From Bacteroidales bacterium UBA6267 (GTDB lineage Bacteria; Bacteroidota; Bacteroidia; Bacteroidales; UBA1556): DNA of 64,000 nucleotides. Within the stretch, counting starts at the first letter, position 1, and every line of letters begins with the position of its first letter. The stretch is from positions 17,184 to 81,183 of the forward strand of contig DJVB01000008.1 of assembly GCA_002440745.1 (NCBI GenBank), given 5' to 3'. Below the pieces are notes generated by a model. That model was not told the origin of the DNA, ran no database searches, and saw nothing but the letters and a program-made list of their open reading frames with translations. Positions 16,061 to 23,872 of this stretch are shown in pieces. The translations under genes and the position numbers were made by a program.

Positions 16061-16852
16061 TTAATAAACTAATTGATCAGCAACAAGTTCGGCTATGTCT
16101 TTATTGAGGGTAACTTCTTCTCTATTTTTATATTTAATACCATCCGTCATCATGGTCATACAAAACGGACAAGCTGTGGCTATAATTTTCGGGTTTAGTC
16201 CAATCGCTTCTTCCGTGCGTTCAATGAAAACTTCTTTATTTCCCTTTTCTGCCTCTTTAAACATTTGCCCTCCACCTGCACCGCAGCATAAAGCAAAACT
16301 TCTGTTTCGTGGCATCTCACTTAAGTTATAGCCTAAGGCTTTGAGGATATTGCGTGGAGGTTCGTATATTTTATTTGCTCTGCCCAAATAACACGGGTCG
16401 TGATAAGTCAATATTTCGGGATTAGAGGTAGGCTTTAGTTTGATTTTTCCGGATTGAATATTATTCCAAATAAATTCTGTATGGTGTGTAACTTCGTAAT
16501 TTCCACCTAATTCCGGATACTCATTCTTAAGAACATTATAATCGTGAGGGTCGCAGGTTATAATTTTTTTAACGCCATAACCATTCAAAACTTCAATATT
16601 CATTTGAGCTTGCATTTGAAAAAGCATCTCATTCCCCGAACGCCGTGCAATATCTCCGCTGTCGGTTTCTTCAATTCCCAGCACTGCATAATCTGTTTTC
16701 AGATGATATAAAATCTTCACAAATGATTGAGTGACTTTTTTATAACGGTCGTCGAATGCTCCGGCGCTTCCAACCCAAAATAAATATTCCGGTGTTTTTC
16801 CTTCGGCAAATAAGTCAGCCATTTGGGGTACTTCTATCTTAATCGTTTCCAT
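16061..16852 (-). CDS. Iron-sulfur protein with CCG domains (HdrB/GlpC-like), N-terminal domain lacking cysteines
   Basis: A 263-aa soluble subunit of the heterodisulfide-reductase-like CCG family, which passes electrons through an unusual [4Fe-4S] site. The C-terminal CCG domain is intact: HDPCYLGRANKIYEPPRNIL, LCCGAGGGQMF, then TACPFCMTMM. The N-terminal copy has lost its ligands. It reads WVGSAGAFD where homologues I recall have GCAGSFD, ETDSGD in place of ESCTGD, and TCDPHDY in place of ACPHCFN. It follows a membrane iron-sulfur protein by 5 bases, and the two probably form one quinone-linked complex. The physiological donor is unknown. Confidence 0.85.
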   Translation of the reverse strand: METIKIEVPQMADLFAEGKTPEYLFWVGSAGAFDDRYKKVTQSFVKILYHLKTDYAVLGIEETDSGDIARRSGNEMLFQMQAQMNIEVLNGYGVKKIITCDPHDYNVLKNEYPELGGNYEVTHHTEFIWNNIQSGKIKLKPTSNPEILTYHDPCYLGRANKIYEPPRNILKALGYNLSEMPRNRSFALCCGAGGGQMFKEAEKGNKEVFIERTEEAIGLNPKIIATACPFCMTMMTDGIKYKNREEVTLNKDIAELVADQLVY

Positions 16853-16857
16853 TGTAA

Positions 16858-18156
16858 CTACTTTTGAATAAATATTTCATCGGCCCATTTCATGCGGTCT
16901 TCCTGCGAAAATTGCCACGGGGCACCGTTGTTTTCAATGTTTTGAAAAATGCTGTTTAACCCTGCCGGTGCTGCAGATTCCTCCATCACCAAATACCTCC
17001 GCAAGGAAATAATTATGTCAGGATGGTTCATATTTATCGGACATTCTTGCGCACAGGCATTACAAAGCGTACAAGCCCAAATTTCCTCTTCAGAAATATA
17101 GTCTCTCAACAAAGATTTGCCATCGTCAAAGGATTTGTCCTTTAGAAGTTGAGGCCCTTTTTCTTTCATGCGTGCACGAAAATCAATCATTAACTTTCTG
17201 GGAGATAATAGTTTACCGGTAATATTTGCCGGACAAACCGAGGTGCAACGCCCGCATTGAGTGCAGGCTAAACTGTCGAGATAGTTTTTCCATGTGCCAT
17301 CTTCCACATCTTTCATCCCAAATCGACCTATCTCTTGGTCAGTTTCAGCAGCACCAGATTCCGGATTTATCATCGACCTTACTTCATTTTCAATTATCGG
17401 CATATTGTCAATATAGCCCAAGGGTTTAAGTTTAGTTAGAAATACATTGGGAACCGACATAAACACATGAAAATGCTTGGAATATGGTAAAATATTGGCA
17501 AAAAGAAATATTAATAAAATATGCCCCCACCAATTTGCCTCATGCAAGATCAGGGTTGTTTCGTAATCAACATTGATAAAAAAACCTGCTAAGTAACTCG
17601 ATACCGGATAAAATCCTTGAATTTCATGGGTGGTCGAAAGCAGATAAAAAGTGTTCATTCCAAGCAGTGTCACCATTAACAAGCCAATTAAACCTAAAGC
17701 AACATTTGCATCTTGATGGGAAATTTTTTTCATTTCCACGCCTTCAAATCGCTTTACTTTTAAGATGTTTCTGCGGATGAGAAAGATAAGGATTGCCACA
17801 AGTATTATCAATCCAAAAAGGTCACCACCGGCCATTAAAATAGTATAAAAAAACCCGAGGAACGACAAAATTCTTTCTGTTCCAAACAATCCATCGACAA
17901 TCATTTCGATGCTCCCAAAAAGGATTACAATGAAGCCCCACCAAACTAAAGCGTGGAGCATTCCGATCACCGGACGCCTTAGGATTTTGGTTTGACCAAT
18001 AGCGACTTCTAAGGTCAAAATCAGTCTTTTGCCAATTTCCTTTATAGGAAATGCAGGTTTTAATAATTTGAAATAATCAAAAATTCGCTTTATTGTCCAT
18101 GCGAAAAATCCCATGGCAACAAGGAGCGTTAAGGCAAATATTATTTGTTTTATCAT
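16858..18156 (-). CDS. Membrane iron-sulfur protein, NarI-like plus HdrC-like domains
   Basis: A 432-aa fusion of a cytochrome-b-like membrane domain and a dicluster ferredoxin. I place the start at the ATG at 18156 (MIKQIIFALTLL); the frame extends 15 bases upstream to a TTG only. About six membrane helices occupy residues 5-250, with His residues in IGMLHALVWWGF and NWWGHILLIF as possible haem ligands, as in nitrate reductase gamma subunits. Residues 285-400 carry two cluster motifs, CTQCGRCTSVCP and CTLCNACAQECP. The role is likely electron exchange between the quinone pool and the CCG subunit encoded next. Such pairs in Bacteroidota often serve fatty-acid or flavoprotein electron transfer; that is inference. 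Confidence 0.85.
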   Translation of the reverse strand: MIKQIIFALTLLVAMGFFAWTIKRIFDYFKLLKPAFPIKEIGKRLILTLEVAIGQTKILRRPVIGMLHALVWWGFIVILFGSIEMIVDGLFGTERILSFLGFFYTILMAGGDLFGLIILVAILIFLIRRNILKVKRFEGVEMKKISHQDANVALGLIGLLMVTLLGMNTFYLLSTTHEIQGFYPVSSYLAGFFINVDYETTLILHEANWWGHILLIFLFANILPYSKHFHVFMSVPNVFLTKLKPLGYIDNMPIIENEVRSMINPESGAAETDQEIGRFGMKDVEDGTWKNYLDSLACTQCGRCTSVCPANITGKLLSPRKLMIDFRARMKEKGPQLLKDKSFDDGKSLLRDYISEEEIWACTLCNACAQECPINMNHPDIIISLRRYLVMEESAAPAGLNSIFQNIENNGAPWQFSQEDRMKWADEIFIQK

Positions 18157-18229
18157 AATTATAAAAATCAAGTAATCAGAGTAAATTCTGCGACTAATAA
18201 ATACATCCTGTGCTGTCGCTTATTGCCTG

Positions 18230-18237
18230 CAAATATA
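18230..18237 (-). promoter_or_regulatory. -7 box for the Hdr-like pair
   Basis: Minus-strand TATATTTG, an exact TAnnTTTG, about 74 bases upstream of the ATG at 18156. Confidence 0.4.
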
Positions 18238-18392
18238 TTATTTTTTTGCGATTGGGTATTCTAAATATGCTTTTGGTATTTGATGAGTACGTAATTTATA
18301 TCTATTCCAGTCAATGGAGGAGAAATCTAAATATTAGGAGAAGAAACGGAAATATTTTTGCAAACTTCCATCAACCTGAATTACCTGAAGTC

Positions 18393-18428
18393 AAAAAAAA
18401 AAGACCGGATTTTTTTCCGGTCTTTTTC
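18393..18428 (-). terminator. Terminator after tonB-like gene
   Basis: Stem AGACCGGA (18402-18409) with TCCGGTCT (18416-18423), a six-T loop, and long A and T runs on either side. It sits directly after the tonB-like stop on the minus strand and can act in both directions. Confidence 0.88.
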
Positions 18429-18430
18429 TT

Positions 18431-19111
18431 CTATCCTTGAAGGATAAATTTGAATGGCATATTGAACCAAACCCTAACCGGACGTCCGCGTTGTTTAGCA
18501 GGTTGCCATTTGGGCATGCTTTTCAGCACCCTTACAGCTTCTTCGTCGCAGCCTCCGCCGATTCCCCGAACGACTTGAATATTGGTGATTCTTCCATCTT
18601 TCTCAACAACGAATTTCAAGTAAACAGTTCCTTGAATTCCACTTTCTTTTGCCATCTGTGGATATTTGGTGTTGTCTTTCAAGAATTTCATACGAGCTTC
18701 TTCACCACCTGGAAAACCTGCTTGTTCTTCTACAAATACAAAGATTTCCTCTTCTTTTTCTTCTTCTTCTTCTTGTTGAATGATTGGAGCATCCTCAATA
18801 TCAGCATCTTCGTCCATCTCTGCATCAAACTCTAATTCGATGTCAACTTCCACATCATCTTCCACAATTTCGATAACAGTAGTTTGCTGTTGTGGAGGTG
18901 GAGGTGGTGGAGTTTCAAGTCTTTCGGTTTGAATTACAATATCTTCTTCATCCTCGAGAGCTTGCATTTTTTCGAAATCATTTACTGTTTTGTCGTAGGT
19001 TTTGTATTCAAACGATAACCAAACAACTGAAAGAGTTATCATAAGACCTATTAACATGAAAGTTGATCTTAGATGCTCTAAATTCGCTTTTTCAGACTTT
19101 TTAATTTCCAT
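18431..19111 (-). CDS. Energy transducer TonB
   Basis: A 226-aa inner-membrane-anchored protein that transmits proton-motive force to outer-membrane TonB-dependent transporters. One membrane helix lies near residues 15-35 (LRSTFMLIGLMITLSVVWLS). A short Pro run (ETPPPPPPQQQ) precedes a very acidic linker (DDVEVDIELEFDAEMDED and EEEEEKEEE) in place of the Pro-Lys linker of enterobacterial TonB. The C-terminal domain is canonical: FPGGEEARMKFLKDNTKYPQ, GIQGTVYLKFVVEKDGRI, VLKSMPKWQPAKQRGRPV. No ExbB or ExbD gene is nearby. Acidic linkers are common in Bacteroidota TonB paralogues. Confidence 0.93.
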   Translation of the reverse strand: MEIKKSEKANLEHLRSTFMLIGLMITLSVVWLSFEYKTYDKTVNDFEKMQALEDEEDIVIQTERLETPPPPPPQQQTTVIEIVEDDVEVDIELEFDAEMDEDADIEDAPIIQQEEEEEKEEEIFVFVEEQAGFPGGEEARMKFLKDNTKYPQMAKESGIQGTVYLKFVVEKDGRITNIQVVRGIGGGCDEEAVRVLKSMPKWQPAKQRGRPVRVWFNMPFKFILQG

Positions 19112-19208
19112 AATCTTTGAATTTATTAAGGTTTAATTCAAGCGGCTAAATTAATATTATTCTTGAAGTGCAGATTAGCTTTTTATTAAATCTTTTTAGG
19201 TTTTTTCG

Positions 19209-19604
19209 TTATCGTTTTTTTCTGTTTCGATAGTCGAAAAATAAAATACCCAAAAGGATTCCACAACAATCTGCTATTAAATCATAAACATTACCATTTC
19301 TGCCTATTTGAACGAAATATTGGATTAACTCCGTGGAGGAAGCATATATTGTGCCAACGATAAAAATGGATAGATATTTCTGAAATTTTCTTAAAAAAAC
19401 TCTATCTGTCAATTTCTTATACTCAAGCCAAAAGAAAGAAAATGGAAGAAAGAGTATTAGATGTACAATTTTATCTGGTTGAAAAAGGTTCAGAAAATTT
19501 GTTGGTTTGGGAATATAATTACCCGGGAAAGTGGTGACGATCAAAATTAATATCGTCCAACCCCAAAAAGCTATAAGATATTTATTTCCAAATTTATGTA
19601 TCAT
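19209..19604 (-). CDS. VanZ-family membrane protein
   Basis: A small membrane protein of about 131 aa with four predicted helices. The VanZ signature is present: PDKIVHLILFLPFSFFW near residue 45 and SSTELIQYFVQIGRNGNVYDLIADCCGILLG near the end. I chose the ATG at 19604 (MIHKFGNKYL), because the longer frame runs into the gcvH terminator. VanZ proteins are linked to envelope and glycopeptide phenotypes, but the activity is unknown. It follows gcvH, separated from it by a terminator, so it may be expressed mostly by read-through. Confidence 0.85.
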   Translation of the reverse strand: MIHKFGNKYLIAFWGWTILILIVTTFPGNYIPKPTNFLNLFQPDKIVHLILFLPFSFFWLEYKKLTDRVFLRKFQKYLSIFIVGTIYASSTELIQYFVQIGRNGNVYDLIADCCGILLGILFFDYRNRKKR

Positions 19605-19623
19605 GATTAGGTAAGAAAATGAT

Positions 19624-19656
19624 AAAAAAAAAGCACTCAACTCGAGTGCTTTTTTT
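19624..19656 (-). terminator. Terminator after gcvH
   Basis: Stem GCACTC (19633-19638) with GAGTGC (19644-19649), extended by AA/TT pairs and flanked by A and T runs. It lies 15 bases past the gcvH stop on the minus strand. Confidence 0.85.
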
Positions 19657-19670
19657 GATTCGTTGTTGTG

Positions 19671-20048
19671 TTATCCTTGAATGAATTCAGCATAAGCTTC
19701 TGCATTCATCAGATGATCTGTTGAATAATCTCCAGATAATTGAATTTTTACAATCCAACCTTTTCCATAAGGATCTTGGTTTATAAGCTCAGGTGCATCT
19801 TCCAATTCGGCATTTGCTTCAATGATTGAACCGGTTACGGGCATTAAAAGGTCAGAAACTGTTTTAACAGCTTCGATAGAGCCAAAAGGTTCACCCATTG
19901 GAATATCTTCGTCATCGTTAATTTCGATATAAACGATGTCGCCCAACTCGTGGCTGGCAAAATCTGTGATACCGATGAATGCCTGATCTCCTTCAATTCT
20001 TAGCCATTCATGATCGTTGCTGTACAATAATTCTTTAGGTATATTCAT
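19671..20048 (-). CDS. gcvH: Glycine cleavage system H protein
   Basis: The lipoyl carrier of the glycine cleavage system, shuttling the aminomethyl group between the P, T and L proteins. The 125-aa length is typical. The lipoylated lysine is Lys62 in GSIEAVKTVSDLLMPVTG. Other family blocks are NDHEWLRIEG, GITDFASHELGDIVYIE and DPYGKGWIVKI. It is a single-gene unit with its own promoter box and terminator. The genes for the P and T proteins are not in the window. Confidence 0.96.
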   Translation of the reverse strand: MNIPKELLYSNDHEWLRIEGDQAFIGITDFASHELGDIVYIEINDDEDIPMGEPFGSIEAVKTVSDLLMPVTGSIIEANAELEDAPELINQDPYGKGWIVKIQLSGDYSTDHLMNAEAYAEFIQG

Positions 20049-20122
20049 GATATTAATAATTAAATGGTGAATCTAATTTGAAGGCTATTAAATTTGATTT
20101 TAATCGAATAAAATAGCGGTTT

Positions 20123-20130
20123 CAAAAGTA
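20123..20130 (-). promoter_or_regulatory. Promoter for gcvH
   Basis: Minus-strand TACTTTTG, with TTGTTG ending 18 bases further upstream as a plausible -33 element. It is 75 bases from the gcvH ATG. Confidence 0.5.
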
Positions 20131-20209
20131 AAATATATTTTAGTATCTCAACAATTTTTATAAAAACAAAAAGCATATTTTTTGTTGAAAAATTGTGATG
20201 TTTCCCATA

Positions 20210-20899
20210 CTATTTTGTGAGTAGCTTAAATCCAAATCCATGAACATTGATGATTTGAATCTTTGGGTCGTCTTTTAGATATTTTCTAAGTTTTGTTATG
20301 TAAACATCCATAGAACGTGCATTATAGTAGGAGTCGTCCTTCCAGATTCTGTTGAGGGCAATTCGGCGATCCATGGTTTGGTTTTCGTGCTGACATAGAA
20401 GTTTGAGCAATTCTGCTTCTTTACTGGTTAGCTTCTGCATTTCTTTTCCAAGTTTCAACTCTTGATGGATATAATCAAAATGATATTTTCCAATGGTAAA
20501 CAGGTCTTTTTGTTCACCATCTTCCGAATCGCTTATGGTGCGCCTTAAAATGGCATTAATGCGCGCCAACAGCAGTTCCATATTAAAAGGCTTGGTGATA
20601 TAATCGTCTGCTCCAATTCCGAACCCTTTTAATTTATCATCTTCCAACGATTTGGCTGTCAGGAAGATAATCGGTATTTTCTTGTCGGTTTTCCTGATAT
20701 TCTCTGCTGCTGTAAAACCATCCATTATTGGCATCATTACATCAAGAATCACCAAATCAAATTCGTTTTTTTGAAAAGCCATGAGAGCATCCTGACCATT
20801 GGTAAATAAATCTACACTAAAGTTTTTTGCTTCTAAATAGGGCTTTAATATTTTTCCCAAATTAAGGTCGTCTTCTGCTAATAAAATACGTGGTTTCAT
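20210..20899 (-). CDS. OmpR/PhoB-family response regulator
   Basis: A 229-aa transcription regulator of a two-component system. The receiver has the acidic pair in LLAEDDLNLG, the phospho-acceptor Asp53 in LVILDVMMPIMDG, the Thr switch in IIFLTAKS, and KPFNMELLLARI. The C-terminal winged helix spans about 130-229 (LTSKEAELLKLLCQHENQ; RSMDVYITKLRKYLKDDPK; INVHGFGFKLL). It starts 15 bases after the sensor kinase stop. The arrangement and sequence style resemble the RprXY system of Bacteroides, but orthology cannot be shown here. Confidence 0.93.
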   Translation of the reverse strand: MKPRILLAEDDLNLGKILKPYLEAKNFSVDLFTNGQDALMAFQKNEFDLVILDVMMPIMDGFTAAENIRKTDKKIPIIFLTAKSLEDDKLKGFGIGADDYITKPFNMELLLARINAILRRTISDSEDGEQKDLFTIGKYHFDYIHQELKLGKEMQKLTSKEAELLKLLCQHENQTMDRRIALNRIWKDDSYYNARSMDVYITKLRKYLKDDPKIQIINVHGFGFKLLTK

Positions 20900-20914
20900 A
20901 ATAGTTAATTTAAT

Positions 20915-22315
20915 TTATAAACATTCTTCATTATTCATATCTGTCGGGAGCTTAACGTGGAAAGTTGTGCCTTTTCCTAATTGGCTTTCCAATGTGATGT
21001 TCCCTTTGTGTTTTTCAACAATTGCTTTTACATAAGTAAGTCCTAATCCGAAACCTTTCACTTCGTGAACATTTCCAGTTGGAACTCGATATAATTTGTC
21101 GAAAATCTTTTTCTGATTGCTTTTACTTATTCCAATTCCATTGTCTGAAATACTGATTGTAACACAGTTTTTCTCTCTCATAGTTACTATTCTAATTACA
21201 GGTGTATCCGGGCTATATTTAATCGCATTGTCTAACAAATTGTTCACAACGTTGCTTATATGAACCGGATCTCCTTGAATAGTAGTATTTGGACAGTTAT
21301 CAGTAAAACTTATTTTTCCATTTTTTGGTCTTATTTGAATTTCGGCATTACGCATTACATCGTTAATAATCTCAGTGATGTCGATATCAATTATGTTGAG
21401 ATTCATCTCAGCTCTTTCGAGGATGGCCGACTGAAGAATTTTCTCAGCCATGGATCCCAATCGCCTGTTTTCTTCTTGAATGATGCCAATATAACTGCTA
21501 TATAAATCAGCCGATTTCGGTATATCGGTGTCTGTCAGAGCTTGACAGGCTAATGAAATAGTTGAAATAGGAGTTTTAAACTCATGTGTCATATTGTTGA
21601 TAAAATCATTCTTCATGATGGAGAGTTTCTCTTGTTTAATAATGGTTCCAATGGCATAAAGAAAAATAAATACCATACTGATAATCAGCAAACTGGACAT
21701 TATTAACATAAGGCTAATCTGACCAAAAAGATAGGCCTTTTCATGGGGAAATCCAACCATCAAATATACTTGATGCACTAAGTCGTTGGATGCCAATGGG
21801 TAAATATAATTGGAATATTCGTCACTTCCATAAGCTAATGAGTCGATGAGATACTTATTATTGATTCTATCATAAAGATTAAATCGGAAAGAGATTCGAA
21901 GGTTATTTGATGCGAATTGATAACGAATCAAGGAGTCGATGAACTGATAGGTTATTTCCGGTTGGTCGTATAATGGGTTTAAAAAGGGATTTTCTATACT
22001 TCCATTTCCATTGGTATAACTTAATTGAAATTGTCCGTTTTGAAATCGCGTAACCATGGTGCGAGGCCGATTACCGGATGTGTCTTCCTGTGAATTGCTC
22101 GAATACAAATCGTTCAAGTAGCGCTTTTGAATGCACATTTGCTCGTAATAGCCAATTTCTTTGATGATACCGGAGAATACTTTTCTGGTTTCATCATTAA
22201 AATCTTGCTCTTTGAGCTGCACAGATGTCTTAATCCAGTTCAACTGCAAGGCGATTATGGCTATCAAAACTACTGATGCGCCAATAATTACAAAACTTAT
22301 TCGTTTCTTATTCAT
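20915..22315 (-). CDS. Sensor histidine kinase (cognate of the OmpR-type regulator)
   Basis: A 466-aa membrane sensor kinase. I use the ATG at 22315 (MNKKRISFVIIGASVVLIA); the frame upstream begins only with a TTG. The first helix covers residues 7-27 and the second about 205-228 (LMLIMSSLLIISMVFIFLYA). Between them lies a 175-residue extracytoplasmic sensor region with no recognised domain. There is no HAMP domain. The phospho-acceptor His is in NNMTHEFKTPISTISLACQA. The ATP domain has NVVNNLLDNAIKYSPDTP, SISDNGIGI, KIFDKLYRV and KGFGLGLTYVKAIVEKHKG. The signal is unknown. Confidence 0.93.
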   Translation of the reverse strand: MNKKRISFVIIGASVVLIAIIALQLNWIKTSVQLKEQDFNDETRKVFSGIIKEIGYYEQMCIQKRYLNDLYSSNSQEDTSGNRPRTMVTRFQNGQFQLSYTNGNGSIENPFLNPLYDQPEITYQFIDSLIRYQFASNNLRISFRFNLYDRINNKYLIDSLAYGSDEYSNYIYPLASNDLVHQVYLMVGFPHEKAYLFGQISLMLIMSSLLIISMVFIFLYAIGTIIKQEKLSIMKNDFINNMTHEFKTPISTISLACQALTDTDIPKSADLYSSYIGIIQEENRRLGSMAEKILQSAILERAEMNLNIIDIDITEIINDVMRNAEIQIRPKNGKISFTDNCPNTTIQGDPVHISNVVNNLLDNAIKYSPDTPVIRIVTMREKNCVTISISDNGIGISKSNQKKIFDKLYRVPTGNVHEVKGFGLGLTYVKAIVEKHKGNITLESQLGKGTTFHVKLPTDMNNEECL

Positions 22316-22373
22316 GTGAAGCAAAATTAGACTTAATTACCACGTAAACAGAGGGGTTAACAGAATTTAACCT

Positions 22374-22395
22374 TTGTTTTAAGGCCTTAACAAAT
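22374..22395. promoter_or_regulatory. Near-perfect palindrome, possible operator
   Basis: The perfect 12-base palindrome TTAAGGCCTTAA (22379-22390) is flanked by TTTGTT on the left and CAAA on the right, giving an almost symmetric 22-base site. It lies between the divergent sensor-kinase start and the rightward -7 box at 22414. No regulator is known for it. Confidence 0.3.
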
Positions 22396-22413
22396 GTCAG
22401 AGAGCTATCAATG

Positions 22414-22421
22414 TATCTTTG
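22414..22421 (+). promoter_or_regulatory. Rightward -7 box in the kinase-holB gap
   Basis: TATCTTTG followed by CACC, an exact TAnnTTTG box on the plus strand. No coding region follows on that strand; a strong terminator follows about 115 bases later. Confidence 0.45.
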
Positions 22422-22426
22422 CACCG

Positions 22427-22570
22427 TTAAGTTCTTAAAACTAATGTCCATCCTAAATATACACATATATAATGATTATTAAGTAATCATTCCTAAGTTC
22501 CTGTGCAATTAAGTGATTGTGGTTAATACCTAAGTTAAGGGAAACTGGCGCCCGTCAGTTTCCCTTTTTA
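22427..22570 (+). ncRNA. Candidate small non-coding RNA
   Basis: A stretch of about 144 bases on the plus strand with a promoter-like box just before it and a strong terminator at its end. No convincing reading frame lies inside. An internal perfect hairpin has arms AATGATTA and TAATCATT around the loop TTAAG. The neighbours on both sides are on the minus strand, so the rightward promoter and terminator have no other gene to serve. I do not recognise it as tmRNA, SRP RNA or 6S RNA. The exact 5' end is a guess from the -7 box. Confidence 0.35.
22537..22569 (+). terminator. Strong rightward terminator overlapping the holB 3' end
   Basis: A perfect 11-bp stem, AAGGGAAACTG (22537-22547) with CAGTTTCCCTT (22556-22566), an 8-base loop, then a run of T on the plus strand. 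The minus-strand side lacks a good T run, so it serves rightward transcription best. Its right arm overlaps the last codons of holB. Confidence 0.75.
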
Positions 22571-23727
22571 TTTTTATCTTTCGCAAAGATTGTGGCAATT
22601 TGCAGGCTCATATCCATCAAAATAATCTTACTATTTCCATTTCTTTCAATATGTTTGATTGCTAATTCAATGATTTCAGAAAATTGTTGTGCATTTTTGC
22701 GGTTTACGAAACTGCTAAATTTAGACACAAAAGCTTCTTCCAATTTAGTAGCTTTAATCAATTCCGATTGCCCTGTTTCAAACATTACGCAAAGCCTTAT
22801 GATTCTTAAGCCATAACTTAAAAACTGTTTTAGCTTTTCTCTGCCAAAACCGGAAAGAGTGTTGCATTTTTCTTTTATCTTAACTATCTGAAAACCATAA
22901 CATAAAAGCATTAGTTCGCGAAAATCAGTAAGTAGTTCAGAATCTGTTTGATTGTTCTCCAAAAGGCTAAAGACTTGATTGAAATTGCCATCAGAGAGTT
23001 TTAACACATATTCTAAACGGTCGCCTTCTAAGCCAAAATAATCTGCAAGGTAATCTTTCAATTTATGCTCAGGATGTCTGCTAACCTTAATCATCTGAGT
23101 TCGGGAAAGTATGGTTTTTAGAAGTTGGTCAGGATTATAGCTTATCAAAAAAAACAGCGTATTTTGGGGTGGTTCTTCTAACGTCTTGAGTAATTTAGGA
23201 GCAGCAGCGTGATATAATTTCTCCGCCAACCAAATAATAACTACTTTTTGTGGCGACTCATAAGGTGTCGTTGAAGCTATCTGATTGATTTCGTTTGCAT
23301 CATCAACGCTAATCCTACCTTGTTTGTTTTCGATGCCAATGAAGCTATACCATTCATTTTCGGTTAAATAGCCCTTATTGTCAAGTACAATTTGTCTGAA
23401 AGGGTTGATGAAATCAGCACTTGTTGGTTTGGAGTTTACCTCTTTGGTTGTGGCTACAGGAAATATAAAATGCAAGTCGGGATGTGCTAAATTTTGATAT
23501 TTTTTGCATGATGGACATTGACCACAGCTATCACCAATAAGTTCGTCATCCTTAAGCTTTTGCTTATTCGAACAAGCAATATATTGAGCATAAGCAATGG
23601 CTATGCTAAGCGATTCGCCACCTTCCTGCCCGTAAAATAGTAAGGTGTGACTGATTCTGCCTGAATTTACAGTTTCTATAAGCTTGTTTTTAAGCTCGTT
23701 ATGCCCGATAATTTCTGAAAATAACAT
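22555..23727 (-). CDS. holB: DNA polymerase III delta' subunit
   Basis: A clamp-loader ATPase-fold subunit of the replicative polymerase, 390 aa. Family landmarks are MLFSEIIGHNELKNKL at the start and ISHTLLFYGQEGGESLSIA. The Walker A motif there is degenerate, as expected for delta'. A zinc module of the CxxCxxC type follows (CGQCPSCKK), then HPDLHFIFP, ISVDDANEI, the Walker B-like stretch KVVIIWLAEKLYHAAAPKLLKTLEEPP and the SRT variant of the SRC motif (ILSRTQMI). The last third is the collar domain. It is transcribed alone. Confidence 0.9.
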   Translation of the reverse strand: MLFSEIIGHNELKNKLIETVNSGRISHTLLFYGQEGGESLSIAIAYAQYIACSNKQKLKDDELIGDSCGQCPSCKKYQNLAHPDLHFIFPVATTKEVNSKPTSADFINPFRQIVLDNKGYLTENEWYSFIGIENKQGRISVDDANEINQIASTTPYESPQKVVIIWLAEKLYHAAAPKLLKTLEEPPQNTLFFLISYNPDQLLKTILSRTQMIKVSRHPEHKLKDYLADYFGLEGDRLEYVLKLSDGNFNQVFSLLENNQTDSELLTDFRELMLLCYGFQIVKIKEKCNTLSGFGREKLKQFLSYGLRIIRLCVMFETGQSELIKATKLEEAFVSKFSSFVNRKNAQQFSEIIELAIKHIERNGNSKIILMDMSLQIATIFAKDKNKKGN

Positions 23728-23822
23728 TGGCCAAATTTATAAAATAAGCCATTCCCTAATATTTGTTTTTTAGATAAATTGTATCAAAATTCCGATAATG
23801 TATCATTTCTTGGTTTTCAATA

Positions 23823-23860
23823 AAAAAGCCGGCAATTTGAAAAAAGCCGGCTTTTGTTTT
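23823..23860 (-). terminator. Bidirectional terminator downstream of the NrfD-complex operon
   Basis: A 10-bp perfect stem, AAAAGCCGGC (23823-23832) with GCCGGCTTTT (23846-23855), with T and A runs outside. It lies just past the cytochrome c gene stop. Confidence 0.88.
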
Positions 23861-23872
23861 TAGGTTAATGGT

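Noticed and set aside
18210..18440. 76-aa plus-strand frame in the gap before the tonB terminator
   Set aside because: It has no family resemblance, runs through the terminator hairpin and ends inside tonB-like coding sequence.
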